In this document: positions 5,011 to 11,379 of the stretch, in pieces
Layout of the letters: the number at the start of each line of letters is the position of its first letter
Position numbering within the stretch: the first letter of the stretch is position 1
Assembly (NCBI GenBank): GCA_016763355.1
Contig: JAESTY010000013.1
Coordinates: 1-11,379 of the forward strand
From: Immundisolibacteraceae bacterium
GTDB taxonomy: Bacteria; Pseudomonadota; Gammaproteobacteria; Immundisolibacterales; Immundisolibacteraceae
Length of the DNA: 11,379 nucleotides
Direction: 5' to 3'
Made by a program: the position numbers and the translations under genes
The notes under the pieces: generated by a model
What the model saw: the letters and a program-made list of their open reading frames with translations, nothing else
What the model was told of the DNA's origin: nothing
The model's database searches: none

Positions 5011-7024
5011 GAGCTATCAGGTACTTGCCCGTAAATGGCGCCCCGGAGGTTTTGCCGATTTGATCGGGCAGGACCATGTGCGTCAGGCGTTAACCAACTC
5101 CCTGAACACAGGTCGACTTCATCACGCCTATTTGTTTACCGGCACTCGCGGTGTTGGTAAAACCACCATCGCCAGGATACTGGCCAAAGCACTAAATTGT
5201 GAACAGGGCGTCTCCGCAGAGCCCTGTGGTCAATGCAGTAGTTGTGTCGAGATTGATGAGGGTCGATTTTTAGATTTAATGGAGATCGACGCAGCTTCTC
5301 GCACCAAGGTCGATGATACCCGCGACCTGCTTGAAAACGTTCAGTACGCGCCAACCCGCGGACGCTTTAAGGTCTACCTGATCGATGAAGTGCACATGTT
5401 CTCCAAGAGTAGCTTTAATGCACTGCTAAAAACCCTGGAAGAACCGCCAGCCCACGTAAAGTTTCTGTTGGCGACTACCGATCCGCAGAAAATCCCGGTC
5501 ACCGTGTTATCTCGCTGTCTGCAATTTAACCTGCGGCAGATGTCCGGTGAGGTGATTCAGCAGCAGTTAATTAAAGTCACCAGCGCCGAGCAGATTCAGG
5601 CTGAGCCAGAGGCGTTAAAATTAATAGCCCGTAGTGCGGCTGGCAGTATGCGCGACGGATTGAGCCTGCTGGATCAGGCTATCGCTTTTTGTGGCACTGA
5701 ACTTACCCTGATTGAAACTGCGCGCATGCTTGGCACAGTCGATCAGGGCCAGGTAGTTGAAATGGTCCACGCGCTGCACCGGGGCGACGCCAACGCGCTG
5801 CTGAGTCTGGTTGATGTGCTTGCCGAACGGGTGCCTGATTTCAACGTCATCTTAGAGGAGTTGCTGAGTCTGTTACACGGTTTAGCGGTTCGTAAGCAGG
5901 TCGAAGATGCACCGGTACAGGTAGATGTTAGTGACGAGCAGCTTGCAGAACTATCGGCCCTATTATCTGCCGAGGAAATTCAGCTTTATTACCAGCTGGG
6001 TCTACATGGCCGACGAGACCTGCCCTTAGCGCCAACCCCCAGAATAGGGTTAGAGATGGCGCTATTGCGAATGTTAGCGTTTCAACCGGAAAGAACAGCC
6101 CGAGAAGTGGGGTTTCGTTCTTCGCTATTGACGCCGAATGCCGGCGCGGTGCCCGGTCTGCCTGCTGAAGTAGATGCAGTTGTGAAATCTGCAGATCTGT
6201 CGGAAGATCTGGCGGCTGCACCGATGGTTGTTCCTGTGGTGACACCAGAGCTATTGCCAGCGGCTGGAAAGCCTGAAATGGCCCAGCCACCGGCGTCTTC
6301 ACCTGTTGTCGATCTTGAGCCAGCTGAAACTGTTCAGGTTGCTTCTGAACAAGCGCAGGGCAGTCAATCTGATGAAGTCGTAGCTAGTGGTTCTACTGAT
6401 AGCGTGTCTAGTCAAGTAAAGACCAGTGAACCGCCACCGATTAACCAGACTATCGAACAACCGGCTTCTTTAGGTAGTCAGTATCCGAGTAGTGAAGTAA
6501 CCCCAGTTAAAGAGACTCAGGTTAATCAAGCTCAAATTGATGGCATTCAGACGCATGGGGTTAAAGAACCTGGATTATCTGAGCCTGTGGTTGCGCCAGC
6601 GGTCAGTGGAGAATTGCCCGACTGGAGCAAGTTGGCTTATGAGCTATCTCTTACCGGCCTGGCTCAACAGCTTGCCGCGCAGCTGGCTTTAATATCGGTG
6701 AGCGAACATGAATATTGCTTCACGCTCGATCCTTCTCATCGAGCGGTGCTCAACCGACCGGCGCAAACTCGTCTTGAACAGGCGCTTAGTCAGCGGGCTG
6801 GTCAGACCGTAACGGTGAAGATTGAAATGGTCCGCCAGGCGGCAGAGACGCCGGCCAAAGAGCGTCAACGCCAGCATCAGCAAAAGCTCGACCAGACCAC
6901 CGAACAGTTGCAGCAGGACCCAACTATTAAAGCCCTGGAAGGCGCGTTTGGAGCCAGGATGGAGCCAGACAGTATCGAATCAGTAGATGCGGCCATTGAG
7001 GCCGCGATTGAAGACGATAAATAA
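5009..7024 (+). CDS. dnaX: DNA polymerase III tau (gamma/tau) subunit
   Basis: The 671-aa clamp-loader ATPase that loads the beta clamp and, through its tail, couples the polymerase cores and DnaB helicase. The N-terminal AAA+ module shows Walker A GTRGVGKT (45-52), a zinc site formed by Cys64, Cys73, Cys76 and Cys79, Walker B LIDEV (124-128), sensor-1 LATTD (154-158) and the SRC arginine finger (168-170). The clamp-loader helical domain follows to about residue 375. Residues about 380-535 are a low-complexity Pro/Ala/Val/Glu/Gln linker, and 535-671 form the tau tail with the polymerase-binding region. The ATG at 5009 gives the conserved MSYQVLARKWRP start; its ribosome site is weak (AGG at 4998-5000). 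I see no A AAA AAG slippery heptamer in the region where E. coli makes gamma, so a shorter gamma form is not supported. It heads the dnaX-ybaB-recR cluster. Confidence 0.97.
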   Translation: MSYQVLARKWRPGGFADLIGQDHVRQALTNSLNTGRLHHAYLFTGTRGVGKTTIARILAKALNCEQGVSAEPCGQCSSCVEIDEGRFLDLMEIDAASRTKVDDTRDLLENVQYAPTRGRFKVYLIDEVHMFSKSSFNALLKTLEEPPAHVKFLLATTDPQKIPVTVLSRCLQFNLRQMSGEVIQQQLIKVTSAEQIQAEPEALKLIARSAAGSMRDGLSLLDQAIAFCGTELTLIETARMLGTVDQGQVVEMVHALHRGDANALLSLVDVLAERVPDFNVILEELLSLLHGLAVRKQVEDAPVQVDVSDEQLAELSALLSAEEIQLYYQLGLHGRRDLPLAPTPRIGLEMALLRMLAFQPERTAREVGFRSSLLTPNAGAVPGLPAEVDAVVKSADLSEDLAAAPMVVPVVTPELLPAAGKPEMAQPPASSPVVDLEPAETVQVASEQAQGSQSDEVVASGSTDSVSSQVKTSEPPPINQTIEQPASLGSQYPSSEVTPVKETQVNQAQIDGIQTHGVKEPGLSEPVVAPAVSGELPDWSKLAYELSLTGLAQQLAAQLALISVSEHEYCFTLDPSHRAVLNRPAQTRLEQALSQRAGQTVTVKIEMVRQAAETPAKERQRQHQQKLDQTTEQLQQDPTIKALEGAFGARMEPDSIESVDAAIEAAIEDDK

Positions 7025-7079
7025 GAGATAGGGAAGTTGTTGGCGTTCGCCTAACCGGTAATTTAAGGAAAACAAATCA

Positions 7080-7397
7080 ATGAAAGATGGCATGGATCAG
7101 ATTATGAAACAGGCCCAGAAAATGCAGGCCGACATGCAACAGGCACAACAGGAGCTGGCTACACTGCAGGTGGCCGGCGAATCAGGTGCTGGTATGGTGA
7201 AGATAACCATGAACTGTCGTCATGATGTGCTCGGGGTAGTCATTGATCCACAAACCATGGATGACCGGGAAATGCTTGAAGACCTGGTGGCTGCCGCGGT
7301 CAATGATGCAGTCCGCAAGGTCGAGAAACTGAGTAAAGAAAAAATGGGTGGCCTGATGGGCGGACTCAATATTCCAGGAATGAAATTACCGTTCTAA
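7080..7397 (+). CDS. ybaB: YbaB/EbfC family nucleoid-associated protein
   Basis: A 105-aa member of the YbaB/EbfC family of small dimeric DNA-binding proteins that coat the nucleoid. The N-terminal helix is rich in Gln, Met and Lys ([17 protein letters not shown]). It is followed by the conserved beta segment with [10 protein letters not shown] and the [16 protein letters not shown] helix, and a Gly/Met-rich tail [12 protein letters not shown]. Length and motifs match the E. coli protein (109 aa). The ribosome site AAGGA at 7065-7069 supports the ATG at 7080. It lies 55 bp after dnaX and 34 bp before recR with no visible terminator, so the three are probably one operon. Confidence 0.95.
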   Translation: MKDGMDQIMKQAQKMQADMQQAQQELATLQVAGESGAGMVKITMNCRHDVLGVVIDPQTMDDREMLEDLVAAAVNDAVRKVEKLSKEKMGGLMGGLNIPGMKLPF

Positions 7398-7431
7398 GTT
7401 AGTTTGAGTCGATCCAGAGTGAGGTTTTTGT

Positions 7432-8022
7432 GTGTCTTTAGTTGATGGACTTATTCGTGAGCTGCAACGGCTTCCAGGGGTTGGGCCAAAATCGGCTCGC
7501 CGCATGGCCTATCACTTGCTGGTGCGTGACCGGGACGGCGCATTTGAATTAGCGACGATCATGAAGCGGGCGGCAGATGAAGTCGGCCATTGCAGCCTGT
7601 GTCGAAACCTTACCGAGAAAGAGCTGTGTGATATCTGTGCATCGCACAAACGCAACCGGCAACAACTCTGTGTAGTGGAATCCTCAGCGGACGTGCAGGC
7701 GATCGAATCTGCGGCCGAGTACCAGGGAACTTATTTTGTGCTGATGGGCCATCTCTCTCCGCTAGACGGCGTTGGCCCGGAAGAGTTGGGTATCGAGTTG
7801 CTAGAGCAGCGATTCCAGTCCGGTGACGTAACAGAGTTGATCCTGGCGACCAATGCCACCCTTGAAGGCAATGTTACCGCCCAATATATTGCCAGTTTGG
7901 CAGAACCTGCTGGCATCTCGGTAACCCGTATTGCACACGGCGTACCTATGGGTGGAGAGCTGGAGTTTGTTGACGGTCATACCCTACGCGCCGCATTTAC
8001 TAGCCGGCGCGAGTTCGATTAA
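7432..8022 (+). CDS. recR: Recombination mediator protein RecR
   Basis: A 196-aa RecR, which with RecO/RecF helps load RecA onto SSB-coated single-stranded gaps. In order: N-terminal helix-hairpin-helix ([17 protein letters not shown], 14-30), a four-Cys zinc finger (Cys54, Cys57, Cys66, Cys69), a Toprim domain starting [10 protein letters not shown] (79-88) with the hallmark [14 protein letters not shown] (106-119), and the C-terminal [17 protein letters not shown] segment. It starts with GTG at 7432, with GAGG at 7421-7424 seven bases upstream, and matches the family length (about 200 aa). It is the last gene of the dnaX cluster. The gene downstream is convergent. Only weak inverted repeats (GAGCGCGCTC 8048-8057, TCAGC/GCTGA 8056-8071) fill the 50-bp gap, and no clear T-tailed terminator is seen. 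Confidence 0.97.
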   Translation: MSLVDGLIRELQRLPGVGPKSARRMAYHLLVRDRDGAFELATIMKRAADEVGHCSLCRNLTEKELCDICASHKRNRQQLCVVESSADVQAIESAAEYQGTYFVLMGHLSPLDGVGPEELGIELLEQRFQSGDVTELILATNATLEGNVTAQYIASLAEPAGISVTRIAHGVPMGGELEFVDGHTLRAAFTSRREFD

Positions 8023-8072
8023 CTCGGTTTCAGTCATTATTTAGCCAGAGCGCGCTCAGCGGCCTTGCTGAT

Positions 8073-9323
8073 CTACGAAGCAGTCTCGCCAGGATTAGTG
8101 GCCAGTTTTGCAATTCTCATCGCCACTGGCGGGTGTGAATCGTAGAAGCTGGAATGAAGCGAATCTGGAGTTACCGTTGAGGCATTACTTTCACTGAGTT
8201 TGATCAGCGCAGAAATCAGCGGTTCACCCCCGGTGTGGGCTTGAGCAAAGGCATCGGCTTCAAATTCGTGTTTACGCGAACTTAGGCTTAGCAGTGGTTT
8301 CAGCGGAAAGGTAAAGACCGGGACTGCCATCATAAACAGTAGCAAAGCTGTATGCAGGGAAGGTTCAGAGACCCCCAGAGACTGGTAAAACCAGGCTTGA
8401 GTCATCAGCCAGCCAAGTAACGCTAGTCCAGCCAGCGTCATCAGGCTGCCAGTGATTAATCTTTTGCGTACATGGTGCAAGCTGAAATGGCCCAGTTCAT
8501 GTGCCAGCACTGCCTCTAGCTCCTGCTCGGTGAGTATTTCCATCAAGGTGTCATAGAACACTATGCGTTTATTGCGTCCAAAGCCGGTGAAATAGGCATT
8601 GCTGTGGGCAGAACGCCGTGAACCATCCATGATGCGGATATCATCACCGGCAAAATCAGTGCGTGCTAACAGAGCTCTGATCCGTTCTCGCAGGGGTCCA
8701 TCGTCAAGTTGTTTGAATTTGTTAAATAACGGCGCAATGAAGACCGGATAGGCCCAGGTCAGCAGCAGGCTAAAGCTTAACCAGAGCAGCCAGCCATAGA
8801 GCCACCAAAGTTGACCCGCTTGATCCATTAACCAGAAAAACGCTGCGAGTAGCGGGGTTATTAAAACCAGGCTCAACAAAGTTCCTTTAATTAAATCTAA
8901 AAAGTAATCCTTTAGGTTCGTCCGATTGAAGCCGAATTTTTCTTCTAGAGAAAAGGTTTTCCATAGGCCTACCGGCAGGTCAATCAAGCTGCTAACAAGC
9001 ATCACCATCATCACAACGGCGATGCCTAAGGTTAATGTGGAGTCGAATAGAGTGGAGCAGAATTTATCGACCCAGGCGATACCGCCTCCCAGTGTCCAGC
9101 CGATGAGTATCACCGTGGCTAAAACGAGTTCGAGCTGGCCGACTCGCTGTTTAGCAACGGTGTAATCCGCAGCCTTTTGATGGGCGGTTAACTCAAGCTG
9201 GTCACTAAAGTCAATGGGTACCTGATGGCGATGCCGGCGTACCGACGAAATTTGGCGATTACTGAGATAGAGTTCGGTTATTAGTGCAAAGCTTATGAAT
9301 AATATAAATAGGCTGGTGAACAT
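8073..9323 (-). CDS. Ste24-type integral-membrane M48 metallopeptidase
   Basis: A 416-aa membrane zinc protease of the M48A (Ste24/CAAX-protease-like) family. Family members in eukaryotes process prenylated proteins; in bacteria the substrates are largely unknown and probably concern membrane-protein quality control. Likely membrane segments lie at about residues 1-20, 64-84, 98-117, 146-166, 173-195, 293-312 and 325-345. The conserved EEKFGFNRTNLKDY block is at 127-140. The zinc motif is HELGH (275-279), with the third-ligand motif HEFEAD (Glu353). SNAYFTGFG (241-249) is also characteristic. The product lacks a TPR domain and is not related in architecture to the bepA product beyond the M48 core. 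The ATG at 9323 has only a weak upstream GGA. It is convergent with recR and divergent from orn (68-bp gap). Confidence 0.93.
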   Translation of the reverse strand: MFTSLFILFISFALITELYLSNRQISSVRRHRHQVPIDFSDQLELTAHQKAADYTVAKQRVGQLELVLATVILIGWTLGGGIAWVDKFCSTLFDSTLTLGIAVVMMVMLVSSLIDLPVGLWKTFSLEEKFGFNRTNLKDYFLDLIKGTLLSLVLITPLLAAFFWLMDQAGQLWWLYGWLLWLSFSLLLTWAYPVFIAPLFNKFKQLDDGPLRERIRALLARTDFAGDDIRIMDGSRRSAHSNAYFTGFGRNKRIVFYDTLMEILTEQELEAVLAHELGHFSLHHVRKRLITGSLMTLAGLALLGWLMTQAWFYQSLGVSEPSLHTALLLFMMAVPVFTFPLKPLLSLSSRKHEFEADAFAQAHTGGEPLISALIKLSESNASTVTPDSLHSSFYDSHPPVAMRIAKLATNPGETAS

Positions 9324-9355
9324 GTTTTCGATCGATCCGTTCTATGACTTAAAAA

Positions 9356-9385
9356 TGGACTGATAGAATAACCAATTTTTATAAT
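9356..9385 (+). promoter_or_regulatory. Candidate orn promoter, placing the start at the ATG
   Basis: TATAAT at 9380-9385 is a perfect -10 box, with TGGACT (9356-9361, four of six) as -35 across an 18-nt spacer. Transcription would start at about 9391-9393, on the first ATG of orn, giving a leaderless message. An alternative -10, TAGAAT at 9364-9369, lacks a convincing -35. Confidence 0.5.
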
Positions 9386-9391
9386 TAATAA

Positions 9392-9964
9392 ATGGCGCAA
9401 ACCATGAACGGCAAAAGCGGTAACCTGATCTGGATCGATCTTGAGATGACTGGCCTGGATACTCAGGCAGATGTGATTATTGAAATAGCCACCATCATCA
9501 CTGATGCTGAGTTAAATGTGCTCGCTGAAGGTCCGGCTATCGCTATTAAGCGCGATAAAGAATTGCTTGAAGGTATGGATGACTGGAATTTACGCCACCA
9601 TGGCCGCAGTGGATTGACGACCCGGGTTCTGGAATCAGAATTCAGCGTAGCGCAGGCAGAGCAGCGGACATTAAAATTTCTCAAACACTATGTCAGCGCC
9701 AAAGAATCCCCCATGTGCGGTAATAGCATTTGTCAGGACCGTCGTTTTATGGCTCGGGAAATGCCTGAATTAGAAGCCTTTTTTCATTACCGCCACATTG
9801 ACGTAAGCACATTAAAAGAACTCGCCTCTCGCTGGTCGCCAAAGTTGCAGAAAGGGTTAAAGAAACACGCCACCCACCTGGCCATGGATGATGTTCGAGA
9901 TTCCATCAACGAACTGCGTTATTACCGCGAGCACTTTATTGTTGCGCCCGATCGCAATGGCTAG
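9392..9964 (+). CDS. orn: Oligoribonuclease
   Basis: A 190-aa 3'-5' exoribonuclease of the DEDDh superfamily that degrades 2-5 nt RNA fragments, including pGpG from c-di-GMP breakdown, to mononucleotides; it is essential in many gammaproteobacteria. Catalytic residues in order are Asp16 and Glu18 ([10 protein letters not shown]), Asp116 (NSICQDRRF), and His162 with Asp167 (THLAMDD). [20 protein letters not shown] is strongly conserved. Two in-frame ATGs compete: 9392 and 9404. The second gives the same N-terminal length as the E. coli enzyme (Leu at residue 8 of the NLIWID block). Neither has a Shine-Dalgarno; the first coincides with the predicted transcription start. The gene is divergent from the Ste24-like protease and convergent with queG (35-bp gap). 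Confidence 0.96.
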   Translation: MAQTMNGKSGNLIWIDLEMTGLDTQADVIIEIATIITDAELNVLAEGPAIAIKRDKELLEGMDDWNLRHHGRSGLTTRVLESEFSVAQAEQRTLKFLKHYVSAKESPMCGNSICQDRRFMAREMPELEAFFHYRHIDVSTLKELASRWSPKLQKGLKKHATHLAMDDVRDSINELRYYREHFIVAPDRNG

Positions 9965-9999
9965 ATAGATTGGTGCCATCGGTCTGAGGTTGTTTAGGC

Positions 10000-11097
10000 T
10001 TAAGTCAGTTTGATCCTGTTAATTGCCCAGGTCAGGTGTTCACGAATCATCTCATTTGGGTGGTCTAGCCGGCTTTGCAGGGTGGTCAGAAGTCGTTTCC
10101 GATCGGCTTCATTGGTCGGTCGGCTATTGCCCAGCGCTACGGAGATATTGCGTATCCAGCGTTGATGGCCGATGCGCCGGATAGCACTACCCTCTAGCCG
10201 GGAATTGAATTGCGCTTCTGTCCAGTTGAACAGATCAATTAATTGGGCAGACTCCAGGCCTTCGCGGGGCAAAAAATCCTGTTCCTGGGTGACCTGGGCA
10301 AACCGGTTCCAGGGGCAGACCAGCTGGCAATCATCACATCCATAAATTCGGTTACCCATAGGCGCGCGCAGCGGCTCTGGGATTGGGCCGTCCAATTCGA
10401 TGGTCAGATAAGAGATGCAACGTCGGGCATCAAGCTGATAAGGGCCAACAAATGCCTGGGTTGGGCAAACCTCGAGACATTTCGTACAGCTCCCACAGTG
10501 GTTGCTAGCGGGTTCGCCGCTAGTCACTGGTAAGTCGGTGTAGATTTCACCCAGAAAAAACCAGGAGCCAGCCTGGCTGTTAATCAGGTTGGTGTGTTTA
10601 CCGATCCAGCCGATGCCAGCCTGTTCCGCTAGTGCCTTTTCCATCACCGGGGCGCTATCGGTGAATACCCGGTAGTTCAATGAGCCGATCTGCAGTTCAA
10701 TCCGTTTTGCCAGTTGGGCAAGGCGCTTGCGCATCAACTTATGGTAATCGCGGCCCAGCGCGTAGCGCGAAATGTAACCTTTCTGGTCATCTTCCAGCAG
10801 CGCTTCCATCTGTCGGTAATCGGTATCTCCAAGGTAATCCATACGCGCACTGATAATGCTTAGCGTACCCGGGTGTAACTGTTCTGGTTCTGTGCGCAGG
10901 CTGCCATGGCGGGCCATCCATTCCATTTCACCATGATAATTCTGGCTTAACCACTGGTTTAGAAATTGTTCCGCAGCGGGCAGGTCTGGTTTAGCAAACC
11001 CAACTGCGGAGAAACCAAGTTCCTCACCCCAGCGGCGAATGTCAGCTAATAAATCCTGCAGCTGCTCGGGGTTGAGCTGATGGTTATTTTGCGCCAT
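10000..11097 (-). CDS. queG: Epoxyqueuosine reductase
   Basis: A 365-aa cobalamin-dependent iron-sulfur enzyme that reduces epoxyqueuosine to queuosine at position 34 of GUN-anticodon tRNAs, the last step of queuosine synthesis. The N-terminal cobalamin-binding region includes RYALGRDYHK (111-120), whose Asp is a proposed catalytic residue in the family. The ferredoxin-like part has Cys201, 204, 207, 211 and Cys227, 254, 257, 261, enough for two [4Fe-4S] clusters (CGSCTKCLEVCP and CDDCQLVCPWN). The C-terminal tail is HEAT-like, consistent with tRNA binding. The start at 11097 (MAQNNHQL) matches the E. coli N-terminal length, with GAG-type purines upstream; in-frame ATGs at 11136 and 11163 are possible, and the last would overlap nnrE. 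The E. coli locus has the same divergent queG-nnrE pairing. Confidence 0.95.
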   Translation of the reverse strand: MAQNNHQLNPEQLQDLLADIRRWGEELGFSAVGFAKPDLPAAEQFLNQWLSQNYHGEMEWMARHGSLRTEPEQLHPGTLSIISARMDYLGDTDYRQMEALLEDDQKGYISRYALGRDYHKLMRKRLAQLAKRIELQIGSLNYRVFTDSAPVMEKALAEQAGIGWIGKHTNLINSQAGSWFFLGEIYTDLPVTSGEPASNHCGSCTKCLEVCPTQAFVGPYQLDARRCISYLTIELDGPIPEPLRAPMGNRIYGCDDCQLVCPWNRFAQVTQEQDFLPREGLESAQLIDLFNWTEAQFNSRLEGSAIRRIGHQRWIRNISVALGNSRPTNEADRKRLLTTLQSRLDHPNEMIREHLTWAINRIKLT

Positions 11098-11123
11098 CAC
11101 AGACTCACTCTTATCGTCTGGCT

Positions 11124-11151
11124 TTGTTTCACCCATAACATCAACTATAGT
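11124..11151 (+). promoter_or_regulatory. Candidate nnrE promoter within a short palindrome
   Basis: TATAGT at 11146-11151 is a good -10 box, with a weak -35 (TTGTTT, 11124-11129, 16-nt spacer). Transcription would begin at about 11158, the nnrE ATG. The box is half of the inverted repeat TATAG-TGT-CTATA (11146-11158), which could be an operator. Confidence 0.35.
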
Positions 11152-11157
11152 GTCTAT

Positions 11158-11379
11158 ATGCAAGTTTTATATAGAGATTTATACACAGCAGATCAGGTTG
11201 CTTCGTTAGATAGTGAGGCTATCGATAACCATGGCCGGGCAGGGTACACCCTGATGCAGCTGGCTGGAACTGCGTTGTTTAAAAACTATCGGCGGCGCTG
11301 GCCGCTGGTACGCAAACTGCTGGTACTTGCTGGGCCTGGTAATAACGGCGGTGACGGCCTGGTGGTTGCCAGGCTGGCG
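11158..11379 (+). CDS. nnrE: NAD(P)HX epimerase (YjeF N-terminal domain), 5' part
   Basis: The first 74 codons of a gene running off the right edge. The product repairs hydrated NAD(P)H: the YjeF_N domain epimerises NAD(P)HX, and in many bacteria a fused C-terminal domain (NnrD) dehydrates it. Visible are the N-terminal helices (LYTADQVASLDSEAID, GYTLMQLAGTAL) and the nucleotide-binding loop GPGNNGGDG (59-67). Whether the NnrD domain is fused cannot be seen. ATG 11158 is the first usable start; the upstream in-frame codons contain no ATG or GTG back to at least 11092. No Shine-Dalgarno precedes it. It is divergent from queG. In E. coli the next genes of this cluster are tsaE and amiB. Confidence 0.93.
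   Translation, partial: MQVLYRDLYTADQVASLDSEAIDNHGRAGYTLMQLAGTALFKNYRRRWPLVRKLLVLAGPGNNGGDGLVVARLA

Noticed and set aside
4816..5034. Open frame of 72 codons before dnaX
   Set aside because: It covers the 4.5S RNA, whose core and pairing explain the sequence; no ribosome site and no recognisable protein.
5928..6302. 124-codon antisense open frame inside dnaX
   Set aside because: It lies opposite the dnaX helical domain and linker; composition is a mirror of that coding sequence.

Overview
The window looks like a chromosomal segment of a free-living, probably marine gammaproteobacterium. The evidence is the gammaproteobacterial synteny: a 4.5S RNA gene directly upstream of dnaX-ybaB-recR, a BepA-type protease divergent from a TusA-family sulfur carrier (an arrangement I also recall from pseudomonads), and the orn / queG / nnrE neighbourhood. 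Codon use looks even throughout. I see no transposase, integrase, phage gene or CRISPR array. No species can be named.

Layout. Positions 1-724 hold the 3' end of a Rieske oxygenase alpha-subunit gene, overlapped by an unrecognised 108-aa gene. Positions 743-2257 (minus) encode a periplasmic M48 protease with a TPR tail (bepA). It is divergent from a tusA-family gene at 2530-2757. Positions 2758-3007 form a leader with a chain of tiny, end-to-start overlapping ORFs. They lead into a response regulator fused to a PP2C/SpoIIE-type phosphatase at 3008-4189. A tRNA-Ser(GGA) gene follows (4439-4528), then a short-repeat and hairpin region. After that come the 4.5S RNA gene (about 4817-4932) and the replication/recombination cluster dnaX (5009), ybaB (7080) and recR (7432-8022). 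A Ste24-type membrane protease (8073-9323, minus) faces recR and is divergent from orn (9392 or 9404 to 9964). queG (10000-11097, minus) is divergent from nnrE, which starts at 11158 and runs off the right edge.

How the genes work together. dnaX-ybaB-recR is the classic clamp-loader / nucleoid-protein / recombination-repair cluster. The 4.5S RNA in front of it serves protein targeting, and the two M48 proteases serve envelope quality control, so envelope and replication housekeeping sit side by side. orn, queG and nnrE are RNA-turnover, tRNA-modification and metabolite-repair enzymes. The response regulator-phosphatase is the main signalling gene and appears as an orphan, with no kinase or anti-sigma partner in view.

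Most of the window is ordinary core genome. The parts that deserve a second look are regulatory: the overlapping mini-ORF chain before the response regulator, a perfect-phase 14-bp tandem repeat covering the dnaX start, probable leaderless starts of orn and nnrE, and short palindromes or repeats around the tRNA and 4.5S genes. The unknown small gene coupled to the Rieske oxygenase is also of interest.
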